Assembly (NCBI RefSeq): GCF_009856365.1
Contig: NZ_WMEX01000002.1
Location: 124,001 to 188,000, forward strand
Length of the DNA stretch: 64,000 nucleotides
Direction of reading: 5' to 3'
Source of the DNA: Vreelandella halophila
GTDB lineage: Bacteria; Pseudomonadota; Gammaproteobacteria; Pseudomonadales; Oleiphilaceae
Part shown: positions 39,291 through 54,809 of the stretch, one piece after another
How positions within the stretch are numbered: the stretch's first letter is position 1
How the letters are laid out: the number at the start of each line of letters is the position of its first letter
Translations under genes and position numbers: made by a program
The notes under the pieces: model-generated
Databases searched by the model: none
The model's input: the letters and a program-made list of their open reading frames with translations, nothing else
What the model was told of the DNA's origin: nothing

Positions 39291-40097
39291 TCAGGCCGGC
39301 GCGCGAGCCCGCACGAGCCAGAGGAGAAGGAAGAAACCGAAAGCGGCCACCACTACCGAGGGGCCGGCTGGGGTGTCCACGTGCCAGGACAGGGTCATGC
39401 CTGCCACCACCGAACCCATGCCCAGCAGGGAGGCGATCACCGCCATGCGCTCGGGGGTGGCGGCCAGCGGCCGGGCGGCGGCTGCGGGTATGATCAGCAG
39501 AGCGGTGATCAGCAGAACCCCCACGATCTTCATGGCGGTGGCGATCACCAGCGACAGCATCAGCATCAGCGCCAGCCGCAGCAGACCGGTGCGGTGGCCC
39601 TCCACTGTCGCCAGTTCCTCGTGGATGGTGATCATCAGCAGGCCGCGCCAGAGCCAGACCGTGAGCATCAGGATGAAGGCGCCGCCGAGGGCGATCCAGA
39701 GCAGGTCCCGCTGGTTGATGGCGAGCAGATCCCCGAACAGGTAACCGGTCAGGTCGATGCTGAAATCCTGCATCATCCCCAGCACCACAAGCCCGATGGC
39801 CAGGGAGCTGTGGGAAAGGATGCCCAGAAGGGTGTCGCTTGCCAGTGACTGCTGGCGTGAGAGCAGCATCAGGATCACTGCCAGCAGTACACACACCAGG
39901 ACGATGCTCAGGTTGAGATTGGCCTGGAAGGCGGTGCCCAGCGCGATGCCCAGAAGGGCGGAGTGCGCCAGTGTGTCCCCGAAATAGGCCATGCGCCGCC
40001 AGACCACGAAGCAGCCCAGGGGCCCGGCGACCATTGCCACCATCAGGCCGCCCGCCATGGCGCGCCAGAAGAAGTCGTTCAGGATCAGGTCGATCAT
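39291..40097 (-). CDS. znuB: Zinc ABC transporter permease ZnuB
   Basis: This 268-residue, mostly hydrophobic membrane protein (about eight helices) belongs to the ABC-3 permease family, with the conserved GPLGCFVVWRRMAYFGDTLAHSALLGIA segment near its N-terminus. It imports Zn2+ together with ZnuC. Its start overlaps the znuC stop by four bases. No periplasmic ZnuA is in the window; it must be encoded elsewhere. Confidence 0.94.
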   Translation of the reverse strand: MIDLILNDFFWRAMAGGLMVAMVAGPLGCFVVWRRMAYFGDTLAHSALLGIALGTAFQANLNLSIVLVCVLLAVILMLLSRQQSLASDTLLGILSHSSLAIGLVVLGMMQDFSIDLTGYLFGDLLAINQRDLLWIALGGAFILMLTVWLWRGLLMITIHEELATVEGHRTGLLRLALMLMLSLVIATAMKIVGVLLITALLIIPAAAARPLAATPERMAVIASLLGMGSVVAGMTLSWHVDTPAGPSVVVAAFGFFLLLWLVRARAPA

Positions 40098-40828
40098 GGC
40101 ACGGTCTCTCCGTGCACGTCATGGCTGTGGTTATGGTGGTGATGGTAGACCGCCAGGGTGTTGGCCAGGTTTTCGCCGAACAGCTGGGTGAAGGCCGGAT
40201 CCTGAGAGATCTGTTCCGGCTGGCCGCGGCAGCAGATGTGACCGTTCAGGCACAGCACCGTGTCCGTCGAGGCCATGACCACGTGCAGGTCATGGGAGAC
40301 GGTCAGTACCGCGCAGTTGAGCTCATCGCGCAGGGAGCGGATCAGCTCGTAGAGCGCGGACTGGCCGTTAACGTCCAGCCCCTGGGCCGGTTCGTCCAGC
40401 ACCAGCAGCTGGGGGCGGCGCAGTATGGCCCGCGCCAGCAGTACCCGCTGGAACTCGCCGCCGGAGAGGTGATGCACGGACTCGTCTGCCAGCTGGGCCA
40501 CGCCGGTGCGCGCCAGGGCCGCCTCAATGGCGCTGGGGTCGCCGCCGGCGAGCCCGAGGAAGCGGCCCACCGTCAGCGGCAGGGTAGGCTGGAGGGTCAT
40601 GCGCTGGGGCACGTAACCCACCCGGGTACCCGCGCGCTGGCGCACATGGCCGGAGCTGGGCTTCTCGATGCCCAGGATCAGCTTGATCAGGCTGGTCTTG
40701 CCAGCGCCATTGGGGCCGATGACGGTGACGATGTCCCCTTCGCTCATGCTGAAGGTCAGGTCGTGCAGGACATGGGTTTCGCCATAGCGCAGGCCGGCGT
40801 CCTCCAGTGATACCACGGGTTCAGTCAT
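40094..40828 (-). CDS. znuC: Zinc ABC transporter ATPase ZnuC
   Basis: The 244-residue ATPase has Walker A (GPNGAGKTSL), the signature LSGGEFQRV and Walker B LLVLDEPAQGLD. The C-terminal 15 residues are histidine-rich (VYHHHHNHSHDVHG), a frequent trait of ZnuC proteins that may sense or buffer cytoplasmic zinc. It overlaps zur by 8 bases and znuB by 4, so the three are one operon. Confidence 0.95.
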   Translation of the reverse strand: MTEPVVSLEDAGLRYGETHVLHDLTFSMSEGDIVTVIGPNGAGKTSLIKLILGIEKPSSGHVRQRAGTRVGYVPQRMTLQPTLPLTVGRFLGLAGGDPSAIEAALARTGVAQLADESVHHLSGGEFQRVLLARAILRRPQLLVLDEPAQGLDVNGQSALYELIRSLRDELNCAVLTVSHDLHVVMASTDTVLCLNGHICCRGQPEQISQDPAFTQLFGENLANTLAVYHHHHNHSHDVHGETVP

Positions 40829-41309
40829 GGCCGTCTTCCTCCCGACAGGCGGGACAGAGCCCGGTCACTTCGGCCACTGTCTCCTCATTTAGGAACCCGT
40901 GGCTCCGGGCCTCACTGTCGATGGCCTTCTGTATGCCGGATGCCTCAATCTCCAGCACGTTGTGGCACTGGCGGCAGATCAGGAAGCAGCCGGTATGGTG
41001 ATGGTCCGGCTGGTTACAGCCCACAAAGGCATTGAGCGAGGCGATCCGGTGAACCAGGCCCATCTGCAGCAGGAAGTCCAGAGTGCGGTAGACGGTGGGT
41101 GGTGCCGACCGGCGGCCTTCCCCGTTGAGGATATCGAGAATGTCATAGGCCCCAAGGGGCCGGTGGGACTGCCACACCAGTTCCAGTACCTGTTCCCGCA
41201 GCCGTGTCAGGCGTGCGCCTTTCTCGGCGCAGATACGTCGGGCGTCGCTGAGGGCCTGGCTGACGCAGGCCTCATGGTCGTGGGAGCGGTAGGGCAGTGG
41301 ATGCGTCAT
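40821..41309 (-). CDS. zur: Zinc uptake regulator Zur (Fur family)
   Basis: This 162-residue Fur-family repressor has the recognition helix region APPTVYRTLDFLLQ, the metal-site stretch GCNQPDHHHTGCFLICRQC, and the second structural zinc pair CPAC near its end. The adjacent znuCB genes decide Zur over Fur. A palindrome immediately upstream of its ATG resembles a Zur box, so autoregulation of the operon is predicted. Confidence 0.93.
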   Translation of the reverse strand: MTHPLPYRSHDHEACVSQALSDARRICAEKGARLTRLREQVLELVWQSHRPLGAYDILDILNGEGRRSAPPTVYRTLDFLLQMGLVHRIASLNAFVGCNQPDHHHTGCFLICRQCHNVLEIEASGIQKAIDSEARSHGFLNEETVAEVTGLCPACREEDGHD

Positions 41310-41326
41310 ATGTTACAGGGTAACAC
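41310..41326 (-). promoter_or_regulatory. Zur box-like palindrome at the zur start codon
   Basis: The minus-strand text GTGTTACCCTGTAACAT contains perfect arms TGTTAC and GTAACA around three bases and resembles the RTGTTA-N5-TAACAY Zur consensus. It ends at the base before the ATG, so it occupies the position of the ribosome-binding site; no other Shine-Dalgarno is present at the right distance. Confidence 0.6.
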
Positions 41327-41347
41327 TGGCTCCACAGGGACGGAACC

Positions 41348-41806
41348 TCAGCCGGCGGCGCGCTGGGCCAGGTCCTCGAGCACCGACATGTCCGGAATCA
41401 CACAGTGCTCCCCCTCGAAAACGACCTCCATCAGGGTCGCGTCGCCGGCTGCTTCGGGCTCCCGGCGCAGCTCTTCGGGGCTGACCTTGGCCTGGCGGGG
41501 GATGCCCCGGGTGGCCATGGCCATGAAGGGCATGGCCTCATGGTGTTCGGTGATGGTGTTGAGCACCAGTATACGCCCGCGCCGACCCTCGGGCGGGAAG
41601 GGGTCGCCGCCGTTGGCTGCCTCCCAGGACAGCACCGGCAGACTCACGCCCCGCCACTGGAGCCGGCCGAGCACCCATTCCTGGTCCTCGTCCGCCGGGT
41701 CGGGCTCGTAGTCCACGATCTCGGCGATGGAGACGTTGGGCAGAAGCAGGGTGGTGTCCTGGACCGGGATCAGCACGCAGGACAGTTGTTCGGGGTTCTC
41801 CGCCAT
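41348..41806 (-). CDS. chpC: CheW-like coupling protein ChpC
   Basis: This 152-residue CheW-domain protein (FCVLIPVQDTTLLLPN-type start: CVLIPVQDTTLLLPNVSIAE) closes the Pil-Chp cluster. In Pseudomonas, ChpC is an accessory coupler between the receptor and ChpA. The core GRLQWRGVSLPVLSWE is recognisable. It follows chpB on the same strand (22-base gap) and precedes zur by 38 bases. Confidence 0.9.
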   Translation of the reverse strand: MAENPEQLSCVLIPVQDTTLLLPNVSIAEIVDYEPDPADEDQEWVLGRLQWRGVSLPVLSWEAANGGDPFPPEGRRGRILVLNTITEHHEAMPFMAMATRGIPRQAKVSPEELRREPEAAGDATLMEVVFEGEHCVIPDMSVLEDLAQRAAG

Positions 41807-41828
41807 GATGGGTTCCTTGCAGGTCGAA

Positions 41829-42865
41829 TCAGGCTGAATGGCATCGGGAGCGGCCCGTCAGCAGGGTCTGTTCCTCGAGCACGCGCAGAAGCCGTGCCGC
41901 CAGCTCGCGTGGATCGCCCTGGAAATCCACCGTGCCGGTGGCCTGGACGGATTCCGGCATGGCCGGGCTGGCGCAGGTATCCGGGCGCTGGACCCAGACG
42001 TGACCGCCCGCCTGGTTGAGGGCGGGCGCGGCCAGAGCGCCGTCGTTGCCCATACCGCTGAAGATGATGCTGTGACAGTGGCCGCCGTGCACCCGGGCGA
42101 TGTGGGTCATCACCTGGTCGATGGAGGGGCCGTAGGGGCCGGACCAGGACTCCTCGTGTAGCTGGATCCGGGCGTCCCCGTCCAGCCAGAGCGCCTGTTC
42201 CACGGGCACTTGCAGGATCTCACCGCAGCGCAGCGTGCGGTCCTGTTCGGCATTGACCAGATGCCATTCCGAGTCGCGGGTCAGCACCCGGCTGAGCACG
42301 CTGCTGAAATGGGCATCGATGTGCTGGGCGTAGACGAAGGCGATGGGCAGACGCCCGGGCAGGGCATCGAGGAAGGCCTTCACTGCCGCGGGGCCACCCA
42401 GTGAGGCGCCCAGAACCCAGAGCTCCCGGGCCGGTTCGTCCTCTCCCACAGGTTCCAGCCAGTTGGGCATGGGCAGGCGTTCCCGGGTTTCCGGCTGCGC
42501 GGCCAGTGCATCCAGGCTGCCTTCATTCTCAAGAGCCTCCAGGCGGCCCAGCTGGTCCTCCAGCTTGGCGAACAGGCGCCGCTCCCAGCGCACGTATTCC
42601 TGGCGACCCGGCTCCGGGGCCGCGCCCGGGCCGAACAGCAGGGGGCGCTCGTCCTCCGCCAGCAGCGCCTCGATCAGCTCCGGATATTCCTCCTCATCGG
42701 TGAGTTCCACCAGGCAGAGATCCGACTCGGGGGCCGGGTCCAGGGTGGCAAAACGCTCCGGGTCGCCGATGAACGCGACGGGCAGGCCGTGCCGGTCCAG
42801 CGCCTGCTGCAGCCGGTGGCGCTGGAGCACGTCGTCGGCGATGACGATCACGCCCCTGCCCGTGC

Positions 42866-42869
<4 letters not shown>
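41829..42869 (-). CDS. chpB: CheB-type methylesterase ChpB
   Basis: This 346-residue protein has the CheB methylesterase domain in its C-terminal ~190 residues, with the catalytic serine in LGASLGGPAA, the histidine in YAQHIDAHFSSV and the aspartate in GMGNDGALA. It removes methyl groups from PilJ glutamates. The N-terminal ~120 residues have a receiver-like fold (VIVIADDVLQRHRLQQAL), but the expected phospho-acceptor position reads LVELTD, so it is probably not phosphorylated in the standard way. It overlaps chpA by four bases. Confidence 0.9.
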
Positions 42870-49960
<7,091 letters not shown>

Positions 49961-49962
49961 GA

Positions 49963-50868
49963 TCACTCCGGTTGCCATTCTGGGGGGTCCGATCGCTGCC
50001 AGGCGAGGACCTTACGTGCTGCCACAGGGGTCAGCTCCGGGTGCTGCCAGTCTGTCAGTTCGCCCTGCCCGAGAATCAGTAGTCCGCCCGGGGCGAGCAG
50101 ATCGGCCAGTCGGTTGGCGATGTCCCGCCGCCGCCAGCGGCGGAAGTAGATCAGTACATTCTGGCAGAAAATGATGTCCATGCCGTGCATGGGCGCGTGT
50201 CGCAGTTCAAGAATATTGAGCTGGGAGAAGCTGACGCGCTTCCTGAGCTCCGGAATCACGGAGACACTGTTGTCTGTAAGGGTCTGGAAATAGTGTGACT
50301 GCCAGTAAGGCGCCGTGCCCGCCAGCCGACGCGGTCCGTACACACCGTGGCGGGCTTTATCCAGTGCCACCAGGCTGATGTCGGTGCCAGTAACGCCGAA
50401 ATAGCGGCGTCCTGCTGCCTCGCTGGCCGCCTTATGCAGGATCATGGCCAGGGTGTAGGCTTCCTCGCCGGTGGCGCAGCCTAGGCTCCAGGCCTCCAGT
50501 GTTCTGCAGTTGGGCTCCCGATAGCGCTCGCGGGCATAATCGGCTACCAGTTCAAACGCATCCGCGTCGCGGAAAAAGCGGGTTTCCTGAACGGTCAGCC
50601 GGTCCACCAGGGTCGCCCATTCGGCGATGGCCCCGGGTCCGTACATGACCTTCTCGTAGTAGGCCTGATAGCTGGGAAAACCGAGTTCCCGGAGGCGGGT
50701 GCCCACATTGGCTTCCAGGAAGGAGCGCCGCTCCGGGGTCAGCGTCATGCCGGTACGCGATTCAAGCAGGTCCCGCCATTGCTCGAACTGGGCATCATCC
50801 ATAGCCATTCCCGGCGCGAAGCCGGGCATGGCCATTGTGGATGGGTTGTCGTTTTCAGCATTGACCAT
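49963..50868 (-). CDS. pilK: CheR-type methyltransferase PilK
   Basis: The 301-residue methyltransferase adds methyl groups to PilJ using S-adenosylmethionine. The SAM site is SLGCATGEEAYTLAM, followed by TGTDISLVALDKA and the catalytic-domain FCQNVLIYF. An N-terminal domain of about 90 residues (RDLLESRTGMTLTPERRSFL) is the CheR receptor-binding part. It lies between pilJ and chpA. Confidence 0.93.
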   Translation of the reverse strand: MVNAENDNPSTMAMPGFAPGMAMDDAQFEQWRDLLESRTGMTLTPERRSFLEANVGTRLRELGFPSYQAYYEKVMYGPGAIAEWATLVDRLTVQETRFFRDADAFELVADYARERYREPNCRTLEAWSLGCATGEEAYTLAMILHKAASEAAGRRYFGVTGTDISLVALDKARHGVYGPRRLAGTAPYWQSHYFQTLTDNSVSVIPELRKRVSFSQLNILELRHAPMHGMDIIFCQNVLIYFRRWRRRDIANRLADLLAPGGLLILGQGELTDWQHPELTPVAARKVLAWQRSDPPEWQPE

Positions 50869-50898
50869 GGTACGCCCGCACCTGACCGCTGGTTCTGA

Positions 50899-53031
50899 TT
50901 AACGGACTGTCGGGACATCCTGGTCGCTGTCATCCCCGTCATCCATGGGCTCGTCCTCGTTGGAAATCTGCGGGGCTTCCGGCACTGGTTGTGCCTCCTC
51001 GCCCTCGCCGGCCGTCTCCGGCAGCTTGAACCCGGCCACGGACTCACGCAGCTCGGCGGCCATCTCCGCCAGATTGCCGATGGACTCGGCGGTCTGGTTG
51101 GTGCCTGAGGACGTCTGGGAGGTGATCTCCTGGATCACGTTCATGGTGTTGGAGATGTGCGCCGCTGAAGACGACTGCTGGCGCGCGGCATTGGAGATGT
51201 TCTGGATCAGTTCCGCCAGGTTGGTGGAAACGTTCTCGATCTCTTCCAGTGCCACACCGGCGTCCTGGGCCAGTCGGGCGCCACGCACCACCTCGGAGGT
51301 GGTGTGCTCCATGGAGATGACGGCCTCGTTGGTGTCGGACTGGATCGTCTTGACCAGGGCCTCGATCTGCTTGGTCGCTGCGGAGGAGCGTTCCGCCAGC
51401 CGCTGGACTTCGTCCGCGACCACTGCGAAGCCACGGCCCGCGTCACCGGCCATGGAGGCCTGGATGGCGGCGTTCAGCGACAGGATGTTGGTCTGGTCGG
51501 CGATGTCGTTGATCAGCGATACGATGTCGCCGATCTCCTGGGAGGATTCACCCAGGCGTTTGATCCGCTTGGAGGTCTCCTGGATCTGCTCGCGGATGTC
51601 GTCCATGCCCTTGATGGTGTTCTGCACCACTTCGGCGCCCTTCTTGGCGATGGATACCGAGCGTTCCGCCACTGAGGAGGATTCGGAGGCGTTCGACGAC
51701 ACCTGGTCGATGGAAACGGCCATTTCGTTCACGGCTGCCGAGGCACCGGCAATCTCCTGGGCCTGATGCTCCGAGGCCTCGGCCAGCTGTTTCGCCGTGG
51801 CCTGGGTCTGCTCGGCGGAGGAGGCCACGTTCACGGCCGTGTCGCGAATCGACTGCACCAGGGTGCGCATCTGGTCGATGGCGTAGTTGATGGAGTCGGC
51901 GATGGCACCGGTGAAGTCCTCTGTGACCGTGGCCTCGGTGGTCAGGTCACCGTCGGCGAGGTCGGCCAGTTCGTCCAGCAGCCGCAGGATGGCGTTCTGG
52001 TTCTGTTCGTTCTGCTCCTGGGTCTCGCGCAGCCGCCGTTGCGAGGCCTGATACAGAGCCACGCCGATGGCGATGATGTTGGCCAGGATGGCGATGAGGA
52101 TCACGTAGGCCCACAGCGGCGTGACGATGTGGCTGCGGTTCTGCACCAGGGAGACCAGCTCCGAGGTTTCGCTGAGCAGTTCAGGGCTCTGGCTGAAAAT
52201 GGTGTTGGCGGAGTCCCGCGCCTGGAACAGGTCCGGGGAGAAGTTGAGGATCCGGTCGACGTTTTCGTCCACCACGCTGAAGAGCTCGTTCTCGACATAT
52301 TCGAGGATGAACTGCGCGTCCGGATCCTCCAGCGCGCTCACATCCATGGACTCGTCGCCGCGAAGCTGGGCGTTGAGCACCCGGCCGAAGCGCTGGGCGT
52401 CCTGGCCAAACTGGTTGGCGGCCACCACCGCGTCCTCGTCACCACTGAGGATGTTGTTCACGCTCCGGGCGATACGCTCGGCCAGCAGCGACTGGCGCTG
52501 GGCCAGTGAGATCTGCTGGGGGGCTGCTTCGGTGTTGATGAGGATGTCCACCACGTCCTCGTATTCCACCTGCAGGTCCGGAATGATGCTGTTGAGTTCG
52601 CCGGCCACCTGGTGCAGCTCCAGGACGGCGCCGCGGGTGGCGAGGATCTCATCCGCGTTGGTCCGTACATCGTTCCACAGCGATTGCACCCCGGTTTCCC
52701 CGGTGAGCTCGAGCGGGGGCAGGCCGGTTTCCGGGTTGCCTTCGCGCAGATAGCCCCAGAGCTCATCGAACCGGTCGCGGGAGCTCTGGAGCTGGTCGAA
52801 GGCCGACTCGGTGCCGCCGGCGGCCTCGGTGGCGTTCTTGGCGATCTCCTGGGAGAGCACCCGCAGGTCACCCGCGTAGTCGATGTACTGGGCATCATGG
52901 CTGCTGTTGCGGTTGATCAGGAACAGCACCACCACCAGCGCAATGGTCAGCACCCCGAGCAGACCGATCAGACCCACAATGGGCCGGTTGGCGCTCTGCG
53001 CTGAGATGAATTTTCCGGCACGGTTCTGCAT
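50899..53031 (-). CDS. pilJ: Methyl-accepting chemotaxis protein PilJ
   Basis: PilJ is the receptor of the Pil-Chp pathway, 710 residues from ATG 53031 (AGGAG seven bases upstream; a GTG at 53052 is possible). It has an N-terminal helix (GLIGLLGVLTIALVVVLFL), two PilJ-type periplasmic four-helix modules, a second helix (YVILIAILANIIAIGVALY), HAMP, and the MCP signalling tip (AIQASMAGDAGRGFAVVADE). The tip reads ASMAGDAG where many receptors have AARAGEQG, the PilJ variant. Confidence 0.93.
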   Translation of the reverse strand: MQNRAGKFISAQSANRPIVGLIGLLGVLTIALVVVLFLINRNSSHDAQYIDYAGDLRVLSQEIAKNATEAAGGTESAFDQLQSSRDRFDELWGYLREGNPETGLPPLELTGETGVQSLWNDVRTNADEILATRGAVLELHQVAGELNSIIPDLQVEYEDVVDILINTEAAPQQISLAQRQSLLAERIARSVNNILSGDEDAVVAANQFGQDAQRFGRVLNAQLRGDESMDVSALEDPDAQFILEYVENELFSVVDENVDRILNFSPDLFQARDSANTIFSQSPELLSETSELVSLVQNRSHIVTPLWAYVILIAILANIIAIGVALYQASQRRLRETQEQNEQNQNAILRLLDELADLADGDLTTEATVTEDFTGAIADSINYAIDQMRTLVQSIRDTAVNVASSAEQTQATAKQLAEASEHQAQEIAGASAAVNEMAVSIDQVSSNASESSSVAERSVSIAKKGAEVVQNTIKGMDDIREQIQETSKRIKRLGESSQEIGDIVSLINDIADQTNILSLNAAIQASMAGDAGRGFAVVADEVQRLAERSSAATKQIEALVKTIQSDTNEAVISMEHTTSEVVRGARLAQDAGVALEEIENVSTNLAELIQNISNAARQQSSSAAHISNTMNVIQEITSQTSSGTNQTAESIGNLAEMAAELRESVAGFKLPETAGEGEEAQPVPEAPQISNEDEPMDDGDDSDQDVPTVR

Positions 53032-53099
53032 TTTCGGCTCCTGGCCTGTCACTCTGATGTTGTTTTTGATTGATGGATCCGGTGGCTACCACGCGCGCA

Positions 53100-53660
53100 C
53101 TACCAGTGCGCCACATCCAGAAACTGTTCATTCTCGGCCAGCGCGAGCGTGGAAAACACGTTCCACACCTCGTCGCTGCGCTGGTAAGCCCCCCGCAGGC
53201 AGGGTTTCACCGCGGCGGGAGGATCCTCCGGGTCCGGTACATGACTGTCGACACTGAAGTACTGCATTCCGAGCACGTCATCCACCACCAGCCCGCTGAA
53301 CAGGTTGCCCTGTTCGATGACCAGCACGCGGCGTTCACGCAGGGCGCCGGCGGGCCTGGGTAGACCAAAGTAGAGGGCCAGATCGGTGATCGGAAGCAGA
53401 CGGCCACGGACGTTGGCGACGCCGAGCATGAAGGCACGGACGCCGGGAACTGGAGTGAACCGGGGGACGTCCAGGATTTCGACCACCTCACCCATGGGGG
53501 CCACATACCGCTGGCCCGCCAGGGTGAACCCGATACCGCTGAACAGTTCGACCGCTTCTTCCTGCTTGGGCAGCCCGGCCGCCTGTTCACGGCTGCGCCG
53601 GGCAATGTCGGTCAGGACGCTGAACGGATCGGCTTCGGGGGAAGTGGCCTGCGCGGACAT
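53100..53660 (-). CDS. pilI: CheW-like coupling protein PilI
   Basis: This 186-residue CheW homologue links PilJ to ChpA. The CheW core is visible in FTLAGQRYVAPMGEVVEIL, FMLGVANVRGRLLPITDLAL and LVVDDVLGMQ. A disordered ~35-residue N-terminus precedes it. It lies 13 bases after pilH and 68 bases before the pilJ start. Confidence 0.92.
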   Translation of the reverse strand: MSAQATSPEADPFSVLTDIARRSREQAAGLPKQEEAVELFSGIGFTLAGQRYVAPMGEVVEILDVPRFTPVPGVRAFMLGVANVRGRLLPITDLALYFGLPRPAGALRERRVLVIEQGNLFSGLVVDDVLGMQYFSVDSHVPDPEDPPAAVKPCLRGAYQRSDEVWNVFSTLALAENEQFLDVAHW

Positions 53661-53673
53661 CCGGAGCTCCTGT

Positions 53674-54036
53674 TCAGCTCAGCAGGTCGTCGATGGTCTT
53701 GAGCAGCTCGTCCTCGGGCACAGGCTTGACCAGATAGCCACGGGCGCCCTGGCGCGTGCCCCAGACACGGTCTGTTTCCTGGTCCTTGGTAGTCACGATG
53801 ACCACCGGGATGTGCTGGGTTTCCGAACTGCGGGTCAGCTGCCGGGTCGCCTGGAAGCCGTTCAGTCCAGGCATGACCACGTCCATGAGGACCAGATCCG
53901 GCTGCTCCGAACGGGCGATGGCCACGCCGTCGGAGCCATTGTCGGCACTGAGCACTTCGTGGCCGTTCTTGGTCAGCAGTCCGGAGATCTTTTTCACCTC
54001 TGTGGGTGAGTCGTCAACGATCAGGATGCGAGCCAT
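53674..54036 (-). CDS. pilH: Response regulator PilH
   Basis: A 120-residue stand-alone CheY-type receiver: acidic pair in ILIVDDSPTEVKK, phospho-acceptor in LVLMDVVMPGLNG, and the lysine in YLVKPVPEDEL. In Pseudomonas PilH opposes PilG, promoting pilus retraction control. Position after pilG and before pilI assigns it. Confidence 0.92.
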   Translation of the reverse strand: MARILIVDDSPTEVKKISGLLTKNGHEVLSADNGSDGVAIARSEQPDLVLMDVVMPGLNGFQATRQLTRSSETQHIPVVIVTTKDQETDRVWGTRQGARGYLVKPVPEDELLKTIDDLLS

Positions 54037-54082
54037 GGGTTCCTCTACTCTGGGTCGTCAAATGATGGGCATGCCGGCGCTG

Positions 54083-54475
54083 TTATTCCTGGCGTGCGGG
54101 CATGTGGTCGCGGATGGTGCCGAGCAGCTCATCCTTGCTGAAGGGCTTCGTCAGATACTGGTCCGACCCCACGATGCGGCCCTTGGCCTTGTCGAAGAGG
54201 CCGTCCTTGCTCGACAGCATGATCACGGGTGTCTGCTTGAAGGCATCATTGTTCTTGATCAGGGCGCAGGTCTGATAGCCATCAAGCCGTGGCATCATGA
54301 TGTCCACGAAGATGATGTCCGGCTGGGAGTCCGCGATCTTGGCGAGTGCGTCAAAGCCATCGGTGGCGGTGATGACTTCGCAGCCCACTTTCTTGAGAAG
54401 GGTTTCAGCGGTGCGACGGATGGTTTTGCTGTCGTCGATCACCATGACTTTGAGGTTTTCGAAGTTATCGTCCAT
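54083..54475 (-). CDS. pilG: Response regulator PilG
   Basis: A 130-residue receiver with VMVIDDSKTIRRTAE, phospho-acceptor in IIFVDIMMPRLDGYQ, and the switch lysine in YLTKPFSKDELL. PilG is the first gene of the cluster and, in Pseudomonas, promotes pilus extension and cAMP signalling via CyaB. A CRP/Vfr-like site and a candidate promoter lie upstream. Confidence 0.93.
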   Translation of the reverse strand: MDDNFENLKVMVIDDSKTIRRTAETLLKKVGCEVITATDGFDALAKIADSQPDIIFVDIMMPRLDGYQTCALIKNNDAFKQTPVIMLSSKDGLFDKAKGRIVGSDQYLTKPFSKDELLGTIRDHMPARQE

Positions 54476-54809
54476 TGTCCAACAGCCCTGCGCTAGAGAT
54501 AGAGATCATTATTGTTGTCGGCGGCCCGGATGGCGTCCAGTGCCCGTGCTTCGGCCTCAGTAAGAGGCGCCGTTTTAACACAGATCCCGTGCATGTTCTA
54601 TATAGCCCCACTGTTATAGCGGACGATGGCCCGGGCCTCCAGCGGCACCGTGTCACTGATTGTGATCTGTCTCACTATATGGGCGCCATGCAACAGCCTG
54701 CAAAGCCAGCTTGCAGAACCGCTGCCCTTTTTCCAGCATAGCAGGTATTCTCTGGCACGCATTTCCGGCACATTGCCGGTCCGTTAATCCGTCTCCGGGA
54801 GGCCCCCTG
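54476..54809. other. Divergent pilG-gshB spacer
   Basis: This 334-base spacer separates pilG and gshB. It holds a CRP/Vfr-like site, a minus-strand -10-like TATAAC (54613-54618) with a weak -35, a 33-codon minus-strand frame (54493-54594), and a CTGCAA/TTGCAG inverted repeat (54698-54716). No RNA gene was recognised. Confidence 0.5.
54661..54676 (-). promoter_or_regulatory. CRP/Vfr-like binding site upstream of pilG
   Basis: TGTGA-N6-TCACT matches the CRP core TGTGA-N6-TCACA in nine of ten positions, with an AT-rich flank. If the minus-strand -10 at 54613-54618 is used, the site centre falls close to -62, near the -61.5 position typical of class I activation. Serving gshB instead is possible. 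Confidence 0.55.
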
